NCBI GenBank assembly: GCA_021647705.1
Contig: JAKIUF010000032.1
Span: 1 to 50,903, forward strand
Direction: 5' to 3'
DNA: 50,903 nucleotides
Source of the DNA: Gammaproteobacteria bacterium
GTDB lineage: Bacteria > Pseudomonadota > Gammaproteobacteria > SZUA-152
Positions 36,579 to 46,189 of this stretch are shown here, piece after piece. The notes beneath the pieces are model-generated. The model had not been told where the DNA came from, searched no databases, and was given only the letters and a program-made list of their open reading frames with translations. Position numbers and translations under genes: made by a program. The first letter of the stretch is position 1; each line of letters starts with the position of its first letter.

Positions 36579-37583
36579 TTACACACCACCGAAAACAACT
36601 TCAAGTTTAAATGTTAACGAATGCCGCGAGTGAAAGTTTTCGGCCTGTGGGTATACTACTTTGGGGTTGATCTCGAAAAATAACCAGTCACGGTGAATTT
36701 GTTCGCGCAGGCGTATTGACAGGGTATAGCCAGTAGTTTGCATTTTGGGTTCACTGACAGCAGTCAGTCCGGTACGATAAATGACCGCACGATGTTTGTT
36801 GATCGTATGGATTAGAAAGAAATCCTGGCCCATATCGAATTGGTGGGTTTCGTCCAGCCAAGTGGCTTTGCTGGTGGCGCGGAACAGCCAGGTTTTGGCA
36901 AACCGGCGTTCGATGTCCAGTCGTGTGGTTGAACCAGGGCCGGTTGAGTCGCGCCAAAACAGGGTTTCGGTAGCGCGTAGATTCCAATGGCCGAGGTTAA
37001 ATAATCCTCGCAGGCGAAAACGGACAAAGGTATCCAGTCCCCCGGAACGGAAACGTACGCCGACATCAGTATTGGCACGTAACCAGTCGGTGGAGAGCTG
37101 GATGTACCGCAGACCGAGGGATTGCTCCTGTGCTTCCACAGCTTCTACGACGGTATTGTCGGCATTTGTATTTTCTTCGGGGTCGCTCTCGAATAAAAGC
37201 TCCAGTCGTTTTTGTGTATTGGGCAGGGTGAGTTTGCCTTGCAGGTTGGCCTCGTAGCGCGGTTGATGGCCTTCTTCGTTAATTTGCAACAGGTTCAGCT
37301 TGAGGCTGCTGTTTTGCGATTCATCGTAGATGCGCTCATCACCAAAAAAATTGTCCAGCCAATTGGCAAATTCGGTGACTTGATGCGCGACAGCATTGCG
37401 TGTGCCGTCCAGCGGTTCCAGCAGGGAGATACGTGGCTCTATTGTCCTTTCTGTTGAGCCTGTGTTTGTTTCTGCGGCGGCATGCAGGGGGATACTGCAA
37501 AGCAGTATTGAAAAAAACAGGGTCGTACAACAGCCGATAAAGTTCTGCGGTGGGGCAGTATTTGGGGAAAGCGGTTGTACCAC
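36579..37583 (-). CDS. Exported hypothetical protein, probably outer-membrane beta-rich
   Basis: 334 residues. A hydrophobic signal (about 17-36, HAAAE) is followed by an acidic linker and then many alternating beta strands from about residue 100 on (YEANLQGKLTL, FRFRLRGLFNL, FEINPKVVY). This looks like a beta-barrel or lipid-facing envelope protein. I do not recognise the family. The C-terminal residue is Val rather than the usual aromatic, which weakens the barrel reading. It stands alone on the minus strand. Confidence 0.7.
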   Translation of the reverse strand: MVQPLSPNTAPPQNFIGCCTTLFFSILLCSIPLHAAAETNTGSTERTIEPRISLLEPLDGTRNAVAHQVTEFANWLDNFFGDERIYDESQNSSLKLNLLQINEEGHQPRYEANLQGKLTLPNTQKRLELLFESDPEENTNADNTVVEAVEAQEQSLGLRYIQLSTDWLRANTDVGVRFRSGGLDTFVRFRLRGLFNLGHWNLRATETLFWRDSTGPGSTTRLDIERRFAKTWLFRATSKATWLDETHQFDMGQDFFLIHTINKHRAVIYRTGLTAVSEPKMQTTGYTLSIRLREQIHRDWLFFEINPKVVYPQAENFHSRHSLTFKLEVVFGGV

Positions 37584-37690
37584 GTTTTATGAACTCTCTG
37601 ATCGTCCGTGCGGGTCTTTAGCCTACGGTGGAATGGCGGTTAATTCAAAGATTTGTGTTGTGCGGTATGAGTGAAGAAATGTGTACAGGC

Positions 37691-37722
37691 AAAAAAAAGC
37701 CCTGCCAGGCTGTGTTGGCAGG
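37691..37722 (-). terminator. Rho-independent terminator of tusE
   Basis: Stem CCTGCCA / TGGCAGG with an 8-base loop. On the minus strand it is followed by GC and eight T. It lies about 55 bp beyond the tusE stop. Confidence 0.85.
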
Positions 37723-37776
37723 ACATGTTCGGCAAAAATGGTCAGTACATCGTTAAAATAATTATTAATACCCCCC

Positions 37777-38109
37777 CTAGCTACAACCTTTGGGACGTGG
37801 CAGTCCGGCAATCTTGTTGGCTGATTTTACCAGACCGTAAGGGAACAGGGAGTAGAGGTACTTACTATCACTACGGTCTTTGCCGTATTTCTTTTTCATG
37901 ATTTTGGAAAAGGCACGAGGCTCACAGACTTTGCCGTTTTCCTCGAAAAAATGCCGAGCTTCGTTAATGATGTCCCAATGTTCGGGGGTGAGTTCCACTT
38001 TTTCATTTTTGGCGATTTCGTAGGCGAGGGCTTCGCTCCATTCGCTCAGGTTTTCCAGCCATCCGGCTTCACTTAGCTCAATGATCTTGCCGTTTACTTC
38101 TGCCTGCAT
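37777..38109 (-). CDS. tusE: TusE/DsrC family sulfur-carrier protein
   Basis: About 110 residues from the ATG at 38109, which has GGAG six bases upstream; the frame opens earlier, at 38151. The fold is clear: GWLENLSEWSEALA, LTPEHWDIINEARHFFEE. The C-terminal arm AGLPRPKGCS holds the single penultimate Cys that carries sulfur in TusE. The second Cys of true DsrC, eleven residues earlier, is Asn here. It therefore fits TusE of tRNA 2-thiouridine synthesis, or another one-Cys DsrC paralogue, rather than dissimilatory DsrC. It ends at the strong terminator. Confidence 0.9.
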   Translation of the reverse strand: MQAEVNGKIIELSEAGWLENLSEWSEALAYEIAKNEKVELTPEHWDIINEARHFFEENGKVCEPRAFSKIMKKKYGKDRSDSKYLYSLFPYGLVKSANKIAGLPRPKGCS

Positions 38110-38229
38110 GATTGACTCCAGCGGTGCTGCGTTGCCAGGTGGCAACAACATATATAAAGGGCTCCGTACGTTATTTTAGATAACCTAGCGTTTTCGTCAA
38201 CCACCCCTTTGGGGGGGCATGGGTAGAGC

Positions 38230-38970
38230 CTAATGTTTAAGCAGGTAATCTTTGGCCTGATTGATTTTGGTGGCGAGATAAGTGGAGCCACCGCGATCCG
38301 GGTGAAGTTTATGGATTAGCCGCCGGTGGGCCTGGGTGATTTCTTCTTTGCTGGCTTTGGCTTCCACACCTAAAATGTCGCGGGCTTCGGCGGCAGACAT
38401 ACCGTGTTCCGATGAGGCTTCGTGGGGGCCGCCACTGTTGGTTTGTGTGCGCCAGCCACTGTGGTGGCGGTCCAGGTAGGCTGCGAGCAGGGCGGTAGAG
38501 CGTGGGTCGGCGCTGCACTCCTGTAGCAGACGTAGCAATTCGTCCAGCGTCAGTTTGCTGAGAAATTGTCCCTCAAAGGCACCCTCCAGCACTTCACCAT
38601 CCAGGTTGCCGGTACTGGTGTCCAGACTGACCCGCAAAAAACGGGTTTCCAATGTGGAGAACGGACTGCCTTGCTGTTGACCGAAAGCGGCACCCGCCTG
38701 ACCGGCTGCGCCGCCAAACAGACCTCGTACCATGGGCAGGAAACGCAACAACATAAAACCTCGTCTCAGGAAGGGCAGGGCTGCTGCGCCGACGACAAAA
38801 ATCCAGTTGAGGCGACCGGTAAGGGCAAAAAAGGCAAGCACGAGCAACGCAAGCATCAGTCCGGCGCGTTTGGCAGCGGTGATCACCTGTTTGGGCGGGG
38901 TGCGCACAAACCAGCGCACCAGCAGCCAGGCAACCAGTACAACAGCGATGAGGATAATGAGGCGGGACAT
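38230..38970 (-). CDS. Membrane-anchored J-domain (DnaJ-like) protein
   Basis: 246 residues. Membrane helices lie at about 3-20 and 38-66. A middle region (FSTLETRFLRVSLDTSTGNLDGEVLEG) is typical of DjlA-like relatives. The C-terminal J domain (about 195-246) has the essential HPD at 223-225. It should stimulate DnaK ATPase at the inner membrane. It lies between tusE and purT, all on the minus strand. Confidence 0.9.
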   Translation of the reverse strand: MSRLIILIAVVLVAWLLVRWFVRTPPKQVITAAKRAGLMLALLVLAFFALTGRLNWIFVVGAAALPFLRRGFMLLRFLPMVRGLFGGAAGQAGAAFGQQQGSPFSTLETRFLRVSLDTSTGNLDGEVLEGAFEGQFLSKLTLDELLRLLQECSADPRSTALLAAYLDRHHSGWRTQTNSGGPHEASSEHGMSAAEARDILGVEAKASKEEITQAHRRLIHKLHPDRGGSTYLATKINQAKDYLLKH

Positions 38971-38993
38971 GGTAAGGACGGAGAGGGTTCTGG

Positions 38994-40208
38994 TTATTTC
39001 GGTACGGGCTTAATGAGCGATGCAGCTTGTTTGGCGCGTTGGCGGGCATCGTTGGCACTGTTGTGGGTACCGCCACCACCGTAAGCCAGGGCCACGCCCA
39101 TGCGTCGGCGTACAAAAGCTTCGGGTTTGCCGAACAGACGTAATTCGGTTTGCTGAACGCGCAATGCTTCGGCGATACCTTCAAACGCAATGCCTGCCTG
39201 TTCATGGCCGCCATAAATCACCGCGCTGGCTCCGGGTTCGCGCAGGCGAGTGTCTACTGGCAGGCCGAGAATGGCGCGGGCGTGTAATTCAAATTCATTT
39301 TGTGCCTGAGTCACCATGGTGACCATGCCGGTGTCGTGTGGTCGCGGGCTGACTTCACTGAACCAGACTTCGTCGCCTTTGATAAATAATTCCACGCCAA
39401 ACAGTCCACGCCCACCCAGGTTGTCAGTGACTTCTTTGGCGATTTGCCGGGAACGGGCCAGGGCAATTTCGCTCATGATCTGGGGCTGCCAGCTTTCCAC
39501 GTAGTCACCTTGTTGTTGCAGGTGACCAATGGGGTCGCAAAAATAAGTTTGTATTTCACCCTGTGCATTCAGGGCGCGTACGGTGAGCTGGGTGATTTCA
39601 AAATCAAAGCGGACCATTTCTTCCACGATTACCCGGGTCTGCGATACGCGACCACTGTTGATAGCGTGATCCCAGGCCGCAGCTATATCATCCGGGGAGT
39701 GCAGGGTAGATTGGCCTTTACCTGAAGATGACATCACCGGCTTGACGATACAGGGATAACCCACGCCATTATCAATGGCTGTCTGCAACTCATCGTGCGA
39801 ATCGGCAAAGGCATAACGTGAGGTGGCTATGTTCAGTTCTTCTGCGGCCAGTCGGCGAATGCCCTCGCGATTCATGGTTAATTGTGTCGCTCGTGCAGTG
39901 GGTATCACCTGTGTCAGGCCATCGGCCTCGATTTCCGCCAGCATGTCGGTGGCAATGGCTTCTATTTCCGGCACAATGAAATGGGGTTTTTCCTGTTCAA
40001 TCAGTGCGCGCAATGCCGCGCTATCGGTCATATCAATGGTATGAGCACGGTGTGCCACCTGTTGCCCCGGTGCGTTGTCGTAACGATCGACAGCAATGAC
40101 TTCCACCCCCAGGCGTTGCAGGGCGATGATGACTTCTTTCCCCAGTTCACCGCTGCCCAACAGCATTACACGCAGCGCGGTATCAGAAAGGGGAGTACCT
40201 ATTTTCAT
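38994..40208 (-). CDS. purT: Formate-dependent phosphoribosylglycinamide formyltransferase
   Basis: A 404-residue ATP-grasp enzyme that formylates GAR with formate and ATP in purine synthesis. It shows [11 protein letters not shown] near the start, [10 protein letters not shown], the ATP-grasp loop [12 protein letters not shown] and the substrate segment [11 protein letters not shown]. It is full length. The next gene starts 23 bp downstream on the same strand. Confidence 0.97.
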   Translation of the reverse strand: MKIGTPLSDTALRVMLLGSGELGKEVIIALQRLGVEVIAVDRYDNAPGQQVAHRAHTIDMTDSAALRALIEQEKPHFIVPEIEAIATDMLAEIEADGLTQVIPTARATQLTMNREGIRRLAAEELNIATSRYAFADSHDELQTAIDNGVGYPCIVKPVMSSSGKGQSTLHSPDDIAAAWDHAINSGRVSQTRVIVEEMVRFDFEITQLTVRALNAQGEIQTYFCDPIGHLQQQGDYVESWQPQIMSEIALARSRQIAKEVTDNLGGRGLFGVELFIKGDEVWFSEVSPRPHDTGMVTMVTQAQNEFELHARAILGLPVDTRLREPGASAVIYGGHEQAGIAFEGIAEALRVQQTELRLFGKPEAFVRRRMGVALAYGGGGTHNSANDARQRAKQAASLIKPVPK

Positions 40209-40237
40209 ATGGAGCCCTGGTTTTTATCAGCCTGGAT

Positions 40238-41341
40238 TTAGATTTGCAGTGATTGGAAAAAATGATTGATAACATCGGTTTGTAGCTGAGTGCAATGATC
40301 AGTATCACGCAGGCTGTGTAATTCATCCAGCAATGGCTGACGCAGACCGGGCATAAACATCAGGTCAGCCATGATGTTGTCAAAAGCACCTTGGCCTGCA
40401 TCACAAAGGGCTAGGTTACATAAAAAGGCACGGCGGATATCGTCCTGTTCAAGGCATTGCCAGGCACGCCCGGCAATGGTGGCCAACACTTCCACATTAC
40501 GTCCGCTATGGCTGTTCAGTACAGCGTGGAGAGTGCTAACGAGCGCATGTTGGTCGCTGCCGTGCGACAGACCACGAATGGCAGCGGCAACGGTATTGGC
40601 GGCAATGTTGACATCGGTCTCTTGCAGGGCTGCTGTGATGCGCGCCGATAAGGCAGCACTTAGTGCCGGATCGATGGCCTCGTTTTCCAGGCAACTGCAC
40701 AATGCCGCAAAAGGCGTGACAGGTAATTGCGGAATGGCTTTGATCACGGTTGCCAGATTGTCATTTTCATCGAGGCGGGTAGCAACATCGGCGATGCCTT
40801 GCAGGCCGACAAAATTCCATTGTTCGAAGCCGTTGTTGCCGGTGAAATAATCAACGGCGTGGGCGTAAAACTGGCTGGCTGGCTGGTCAAGCTGTTTGGC
40901 AACCCTGGCGTGAAAACAGGCCATGCGGTCTTCACGCGGGGTGAAACCATGGGGATTGTCTTCCGGCATATCGGGCGGGTTTTGCATGGCCTCGGGATCG
41001 TGTCTGGCCAGCGTTTGTTCCGCCAGCCGCTCTACCATGCGACGCAGAAAATCATCTCGCGCAGCCTGTTGCAGCAGACCTTGTTCGTCCAGCGGAAATT
41101 TCAGAAACCAGATTTGCTGATCGCTGCTGGCAGCCTCATTATCTTCGTAATAAAACAATACGCCCAGTGAGGCACTACGCAAAAACGGTTGCGGATAGGC
41201 TTGCTGTTGGCGCTCAATGGCCAGCATATCGGCACCTGGAATTTCCACCAGACGACGGCCCATGTCATAAAACTGCACCTGGGCACCGGCCTGTTGAAGA
41301 AATTCACTCAGGGTTTGCGGGAAGGGGTTGTTATCAGTCAT
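40238..41341 (-). CDS. DUF3549 family protein
   Basis: A 367-residue soluble protein matching the DUF3549 group of gammaproteobacteria in length and pattern (FPQTLSEFLQQAGAQVQFYDMGRRL at the start, WFLKFPLDEQG). The function is unknown. The C-terminal half looks like helical repeats (LPVTPFAALCSCLENEAI, AAAIRGLSHG). It precedes purT on the minus strand with a 29-bp gap. Confidence 0.85.
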   Translation of the reverse strand: MTDNNPFPQTLSEFLQQAGAQVQFYDMGRRLVEIPGADMLAIERQQQAYPQPFLRSASLGVLFYYEDNEAASSDQQIWFLKFPLDEQGLLQQAARDDFLRRMVERLAEQTLARHDPEAMQNPPDMPEDNPHGFTPREDRMACFHARVAKQLDQPASQFYAHAVDYFTGNNGFEQWNFVGLQGIADVATRLDENDNLATVIKAIPQLPVTPFAALCSCLENEAIDPALSAALSARITAALQETDVNIAANTVAAAIRGLSHGSDQHALVSTLHAVLNSHSGRNVEVLATIAGRAWQCLEQDDIRRAFLCNLALCDAGQGAFDNIMADLMFMPGLRQPLLDELHSLRDTDHCTQLQTDVINHFFQSLQI

Positions 41342-41399
41342 GGTACTGATTTTATCAAACGTGTGCGCATTCTGCTGGTTTGTTTAGGAGCCCGACTCT

Positions 41400-41900
41400 T
41401 TATTGTCTCTGTTTTGCCTCGCTGACACGCAAATTGCGCTCACAAAACTCCGTGTTATCCAGCTGGCTGATGGCTTCGTGTGCGGCATTACTTTCCATTT
41501 CCACAAAAGCATAACCTCGGGGGCGATGGGTGGTGCGGTCCATCATGATGCGTACGGAATTGACCTGCCCGTATTGTGAAAACAATGTGTGCAGCTCCTC
41601 ACGTTTTGCGCGGTAAGCGAGATTGCCGACGTAGAGGCTGATGGTGTCACCAGACTGGGGAGTGGCGGCAGTTTGCGGAGAATGAGGTGCAGTGGTGGTT
41701 GCGCGTTCGCGTTGTTGTGCTGATGATGTCCGGCTGCAAGCGCCGATCAGATGACCGATGAGCAGTCCTGCTCCCAGTACGAGCAAGCCATTGCTTACCA
41801 GGTTTTGTGTTTGCAGAATCCAGTAGGCCAGACCGGCAACAGGTAGTGCAATGAGCAGGCTGCCGAAATAAACGGTAGGGGATGGAGTTTTGAAGGTCAT
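41400..41900 (-). CDS. Membrane-anchored RRM RNA-binding protein
   Basis: 166 residues. Two hydrophobic helices (about 10-29 and 36-54) precede a Ser/Thr/Ala-rich linker. One complete RNA-recognition motif follows, with RNP2 LYVGNL at 89-94 and RNP1 RGYAFVEM at 128-135. It should bind single-stranded RNA on the cytoplasmic face of the inner membrane. Its role is unknown; placement of mRNA or RNA degradation factors is conceivable. Confidence 0.9.
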   Translation of the reverse strand: MTFKTPSPTVYFGSLLIALPVAGLAYWILQTQNLVSNGLLVLGAGLLIGHLIGACSRTSSAQQRERATTTAPHSPQTAATPQSGDTISLYVGNLAYRAKREELHTLFSQYGQVNSVRIMMDRTTHRPRGYAFVEMESNAAHEAISQLDNTEFCERNLRVSEAKQRQ

Positions 41901-42077
41901 TGTTTAATTACCACATAAAAGATATGGAATGAATGAGTGTGTCGCCGAGAACGTGCGTGCTGACGCAGCGCTGTCACGAGCAGCGGCTTTATACCAGATG
42001 TGAATGATTTATTCGAGTCCGAACAGGAAAGAAGCGCCGCATATGCGGGTTTTTGTTAAACGAGGGGTCGTGCGCTT

Positions 42078-43427
42078 TTAGTGGTGCGTGGTTGCTTTTT
42101 TTCCGTCGATTGCCAGGGTGAACATAAACGTTGCACCGCCTTTCTGGTTGGTTTTGTGCGTGAGTTTGCCGCCGTGGTCTTCCACAATGGTGCGACTGAT
42201 AGCCAGTCCCAGTCCCATACCATTGGCTTTGGTGCTGAAAAAAGGAGTGGGAATTTTTTTCATGTCATCAAGGGGGATTCCCGGTCCGGTATCGCTGACA
42301 GAAATGCGCACATGTGTTGCGGTGGGTTGATCCAGGACAATATTTAGGTGACGGGTGTCACAATGATTTTGTGGATCGCTCATGGCTTCGTTGGCATTAC
42401 GCAGCAAATTGAGCACTACTTGCTCGATTTGAATGGCGTCGGCGGTAACTAATGGCATATTAGCCAGTGTTTCGATATTCAGCGTGATGTTGTTTGTATG
42501 GAATTCAGTGCGCATCATACTGACGGCCAGCTGTATTACGTTACCGAGCTCGGTGGTTTCACGGTGCGAAGCACTTTTGCTGACAAAATCACGCAGGTGA
42601 CGAATGATATTGGCAGCCCGTTGCGCTTGATTACATGCCTGTTCGAGGATGCCGGGAACCTGCGCGCGTTTTTTTTCATCACCTTCCAGCAGGCGCAGAC
42701 AACTTCTGACATAACTGCTAATGGCCGTTAGCGGCTGGTTGATTTCATGCGCCAGTCCCGCTGCCATTTCTCCCATGGTATTGAGGCGGGCGACATGGGC
42801 GAGTTTTTCCTGGTGCTGTCGTGATTGTTCTTCCAGCAGTTCGCGTCCGCTGATTTCCTTGCGCAGTTTTGCATGGCTTTTGGCGAGTTCGTCAAGGCAT
42901 TGGGGATAGCTGGTGTTTTCCTGTAGTGAAATACGACCGTGAATCATGCCGGTAGTTTGTATTGTGCTTTTCATTTGCACTTTGACTTGCATTTGCTGTG
43001 ATGTCACTAGCGAGATAGTGCAGTGTGCGCTGGCAGCATTTTTATTATTGTCGCGCAGCCAAGTCAGGTGCCGGATGAAATGGGCGTGGTCTTGCGGAGC
43101 AATAAATTTTCCGATGTGCTGGCCTATTAGCTGTGAGCGTTTTATCTGTAGTAAATTGGCCAGAGTCAGGTTGGCTTCTACAATTTGCTCATTGCTGTCA
43201 TGAGTAAACAGCCCCAGCGGAGAGGCATCAAAGAGTGTTTCGAAACGCTGGCGAAGGCCGCTGGATAAGTGCAGGGTTTGTCGCAGCGTTGCGTTTTGTT
43301 TTTGCAGCGTACGGAATTTTTCGCGCAGGATAAACGGTATGTCAGGGGACTGTAAGGCTTTGTGTGCCCTGTCAGCCTGAAAAATCCGACGTGAGAGTGG
43401 ATCATGGGGTGTGAAATCAGGTTTGAT
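42078..43427 (-). CDS. PAS-domain sensor histidine kinase (atypical start codon)
   Basis: A kinase with HisKA (phospho-His in GLAHEINQPLTA) and HATPase_c (NLLRNANEAMSD, DTGPGIP, GLGLAISRTIVEDHGG). From GTG 43007 only 309 residues would be made, and the PAS domain would be cut in half. The same frame continues to a stop at 43449-43451 and encodes the rest of the PAS (FETLFDASPLGLFTHDSNEQIVEANLTLA) plus a helical lead. No ATG, GTG or TTG occurs in that part. A strong GGAGGA (43434-43439 on the minus strand) stands eight bases before ATC at 43425-43427. I take this as the start, giving about 449 residues. It is either a rare ATC start or a G-to-C change in ATG. No response regulator is adjacent. 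Confidence 0.82.
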   Translation of the reverse strand: MKPDFTPHDPLSRRIFQADRAHKALQSPDIPFILREKFRTLQKQNATLRQTLHLSSGLRQRFETLFDASPLGLFTHDSNEQIVEANLTLANLLQIKRSQLIGQHIGKFIAPQDHAHFIRHLTWLRDNNKNAASAHCTISLVTSQQMQVKVQMKSTIQTTGMIHGRISLQENTSYPQCLDELAKSHAKLRKEISGRELLEEQSRQHQEKLAHVARLNTMGEMAAGLAHEINQPLTAISSYVRSCLRLLEGDEKKRAQVPGILEQACNQAQRAANIIRHLRDFVSKSASHRETTELGNVIQLAVSMMRTEFHTNNITLNIETLANMPLVTADAIQIEQVVLNLLRNANEAMSDPQNHCDTRHLNIVLDQPTATHVRISVSDTGPGIPLDDMKKIPTPFFSTKANGMGLGLAISRTIVEDHGGKLTHKTNQKGGATFMFTLAIDGKKATTHH

Positions 43428-43450
43428 AGCAGTGTCCTCCGTGAGTCGCT

Positions 43451-44364
43451 ATTAGTGAACGGAATCTGGGCTGATTATATCCGGTTTTATCATCCTTGGA
43501 AAAACTGAATAATGCACTGTACTGCGCCCATTCTTTTCATCAAGCATATAAATCAATTTCAGTATGTATATACATTTTACTGTTTGGTTAATTTTCCCCT
43601 TTTCCTTCTGGGTGTGGGTACCACCATACTGTATTACGACAAGAAATTTTTAGCTATTAATTATTTCATTGGTTACCCGTTTGCTTGAGTGGTTCCGATC
43701 TAAATGTGAGTTTATATTTTTCTATCGCTGATTGCTTTCCCGTTCAATGTTACCGCTGTTGCATATACGGTTATGACGCAAGAGGGGGGGAATAGTTCCA
43801 GTTATTGATTGATGCAATGCATGTTTCCCCTGTGTCATTGTTCGCCCGGTTTGTTTTAATAAATCAGCCTGTTACCGCTGCAACAATATGATAGTAGTGG
43901 GTTAACAGGGGTATTTTTTCAGGCGCAGACAGTATGGTTTTGTTTCACTGAAAATACCCTCGGGCAATCGCATTTGGTATCTGAGTGGAAAGGGTCAGTA
44001 TTCGGATGGGTTGCATTACCATTGGTTTGTTTGTGGGAGTAACTGATAATTGCGATGGAACAATTACAGGGTAACGAGGCATCGAAAAAAACCACAGCAG
44101 TACGGAGGGGGTGCAGATGAAATTCACGAGAAAATTACTTTCGAGAGTGCTGGCTACGGCTCTTGTTTATCCGTGATGTTTGAAGAGCTGACGTTGAAAA
44201 AACAGTAATTGTCAGACGTTGATCGCAGGATCCAGGTGGGATGCTGCAAGGTATCAGGGAGACTTGGAAGAATATACTGGAGCGGTACCGTTAAAATTTG
44301 TGCATGCTGGCTGCATTTTTCCTGTACAATCTGCGCCCTTTCAATCCAGTAGAGCCGCATTCCC
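43451..44364. other. Long intergenic region between the kinase and typA
   Basis: About 910 bp without a supported gene. An imperfect inverted repeat GGGTATTTTTTCAG (43909-43922) / CTGAAAATACCC (43948-43959) is the clearest structure. Short frames on both strands have no ribosome site or recognisable product and may be decayed coding sequence. Confidence 0.5.
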
Positions 44365-46185
44365 GTGATCCAGAAACTCAGAAACATTGCCATCATCGCC
44401 CACGTCGATCATGGCAAGACCACCCTCGTCGATAAACTCCTGCAGCAGTCCGGCACTGTCACCAGTCGTGGCGATGCGGAAGAGCGGGTGATGGACTCTA
44501 ACGACATAGAGAAAGAGCGCGGGATTACCATTCTTGCCAAAAACACGGCTATCGAATGGAACGACTACCACATCAATATTGTAGATACCCCCGGCCATGC
44601 CGACTTTGGTGGCGAGGTGGAGCGGGTGATGTCCATGGTGGATTCGGTGCTGTTGCTGGTGGATGCCGCCGAAGGCCCGATGCCGCAAACCCGTTTTGTT
44701 ACGGAGAAGGCTCTGGCGCAGGGGCTTAATCCCATTGTGGTGGTGAACAAAATTGACCGTAATGGCGCCCGCCCGGACTGGGCAGTGGATCAAACCTTTG
44801 ATCTGTTTGACCGTCTCGGTGCCACTGATGAGCAAATGGATTTCCCCATTATTTACTGTTCGGCCATCAACGGCTACGCCGGATTGGAATCCGATATCAG
44901 TAGTGGCGACATGACTCCCCTGTTTGAGACCATCGTCGAACATGTCAAAGCGCCCGATGTGGATGTGGACAGCCCTTTCCAGATGCAGGTCAGCGCGTTG
45001 GATTACAACAGCTACACGGGTGTTATCGGCATTGGTCGCGTTACTCGTGGCAGGCTCAAGGCCAATTCGCCAGTGGTCGTGGTGGATGTCGAAGGCAAGG
45101 AGCGTCGTGGACGGATCCTGCAAATTTTCGGTTTTCTGGGGCTGGAGCGCATCGAAAAAACCGAGGTGCAGGCTGGCGATATTATTGCTTTTACCGGCCT
45201 CGATCCGCTGAATATCTCTGACACTCTGTGCGATCCCAATAATGTCGAAGCCATGACGCCGCTGTCCGTGGATGAACCGACAGTGAGCATGACTTTTGGT
45301 GTCAACAACTCCCCCTTTGCCGGGCAGGATGGCAAATTCCTGACTTCGCGTCAGATTCGAGAACGTCTCCAGCGCGAACTGTTGCACAATGTTGCCCTGC
45401 GTGTGGAGGAAACCGACGACCCGGACAAATTCAAGGTTTCCGGCCGTGGCGAATTACACCTGTCCATCCTCATTGAAAATATGCGTCGTGAAGGCTACGA
45501 GCTGGGCGTGTCCCGTCCCGAAGTCATTATTCACACGCTGGAGGATGGCACCAAAGAAGAGCCTTACGAGCAGGTCACTGTGGACGTGGAAAGCGACCAT
45601 CAGGGCAGCGTGATGGAAAAACTCGGTGAACGAGGTGGCGAAATCAAGGATATGGTGCCTGATGGTCAGGGCCGGGTGCGGGTGGATTACATCATGCCCG
45701 CGCGTGGGCTGATCGGTTTTCGCACGGAATTCCTTACGGCCACTCAGGGCACCGGCCTGATTTACAGCGTGTTCGATCATTACGGGCCAATGAAACCCGG
45801 TAATTACGGCCAACGGCTCAATGGTGTGCTGATTTCTAACGGTAAGGGTAAGGCGCTAGGTTATTCCCTGTGGAACCTGCAAGAGCGCGGCAAGCTATTT
45901 ATCGGTGCCAATACCGAAGTTTACGAAGGCAGTGTTATTGGTATTCATGCGCGAGATAACGATCTGGTGGTTAACTGCCTCAAAGGCAAGCAGCTTACCA
46001 ACGTGCGTGCTTCTGGTACTGACGAAAACATCCAGCTCACCCCGTTTATCAATTTGAGCCTGGAGCAGGCACTGGAATTCATCGACGATGATGAACTGGT
46101 GGAAGTGACACCCACTAATATCCGTCTGCGTAAAAAAGTCCTCAACGAAAGTGACCGTAAAAAGGCCAGTCGCGCCGCCAAATAG
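44365..46185 (+). CDS. typA: Translational GTPase BipA/TypA
   Basis: A 606-residue ribosome-binding GTPase needed for ribosome assembly and growth under stress. G1 [10 protein letters not shown]3 [15 protein letters not shown] and G4 NKID are intact, followed by the EF-G-like domains and the BipA C-terminal domain. It starts with GTG at 44365, matching the conserved N-terminus [17 protein letters not shown]. It converges on the M48 gene, 4 bp away. A 7-bp stem (ACGGGAG / CTCCCGT, 46204-46227) inside the end of that gene could end its transcript. Confidence 0.98.
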   Translation: MIQKLRNIAIIAHVDHGKTTLVDKLLQQSGTVTSRGDAEERVMDSNDIEKERGITILAKNTAIEWNDYHINIVDTPGHADFGGEVERVMSMVDSVLLLVDAAEGPMPQTRFVTEKALAQGLNPIVVVNKIDRNGARPDWAVDQTFDLFDRLGATDEQMDFPIIYCSAINGYAGLESDISSGDMTPLFETIVEHVKAPDVDVDSPFQMQVSALDYNSYTGVIGIGRVTRGRLKANSPVVVVDVEGKERRGRILQIFGFLGLERIEKTEVQAGDIIAFTGLDPLNISDTLCDPNNVEAMTPLSVDEPTVSMTFGVNNSPFAGQDGKFLTSRQIRERLQRELLHNVALRVEETDDPDKFKVSGRGELHLSILIENMRREGYELGVSRPEVIIHTLEDGTKEEPYEQVTVDVESDHQGSVMEKLGERGGEIKDMVPDGQGRVRVDYIMPARGLIGFRTEFLTATQGTGLIYSVFDHYGPMKPGNYGQRLNGVLISNGKGKALGYSLWNLQERGKLFIGANTEVYEGSVIGIHARDNDLVVNCLKGKQLTNVRASGTDENIQLTPFINLSLEQALEFIDDDELVEVTPTNIRLRKKVLNESDRKKASRAAK

Positions 46186-46189
46186 CCTA

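Noticed and set aside
43178-43405. A 75-residue minus-strand ORF starting at an ATG
   Set aside because: It is in another frame from the PAS coding sequence, which is the one with recognisable protein.
43945-44127. A 60-residue minus-strand ORF between the kinase and typA
   Set aside because: No ribosome site or recognisable sequence.
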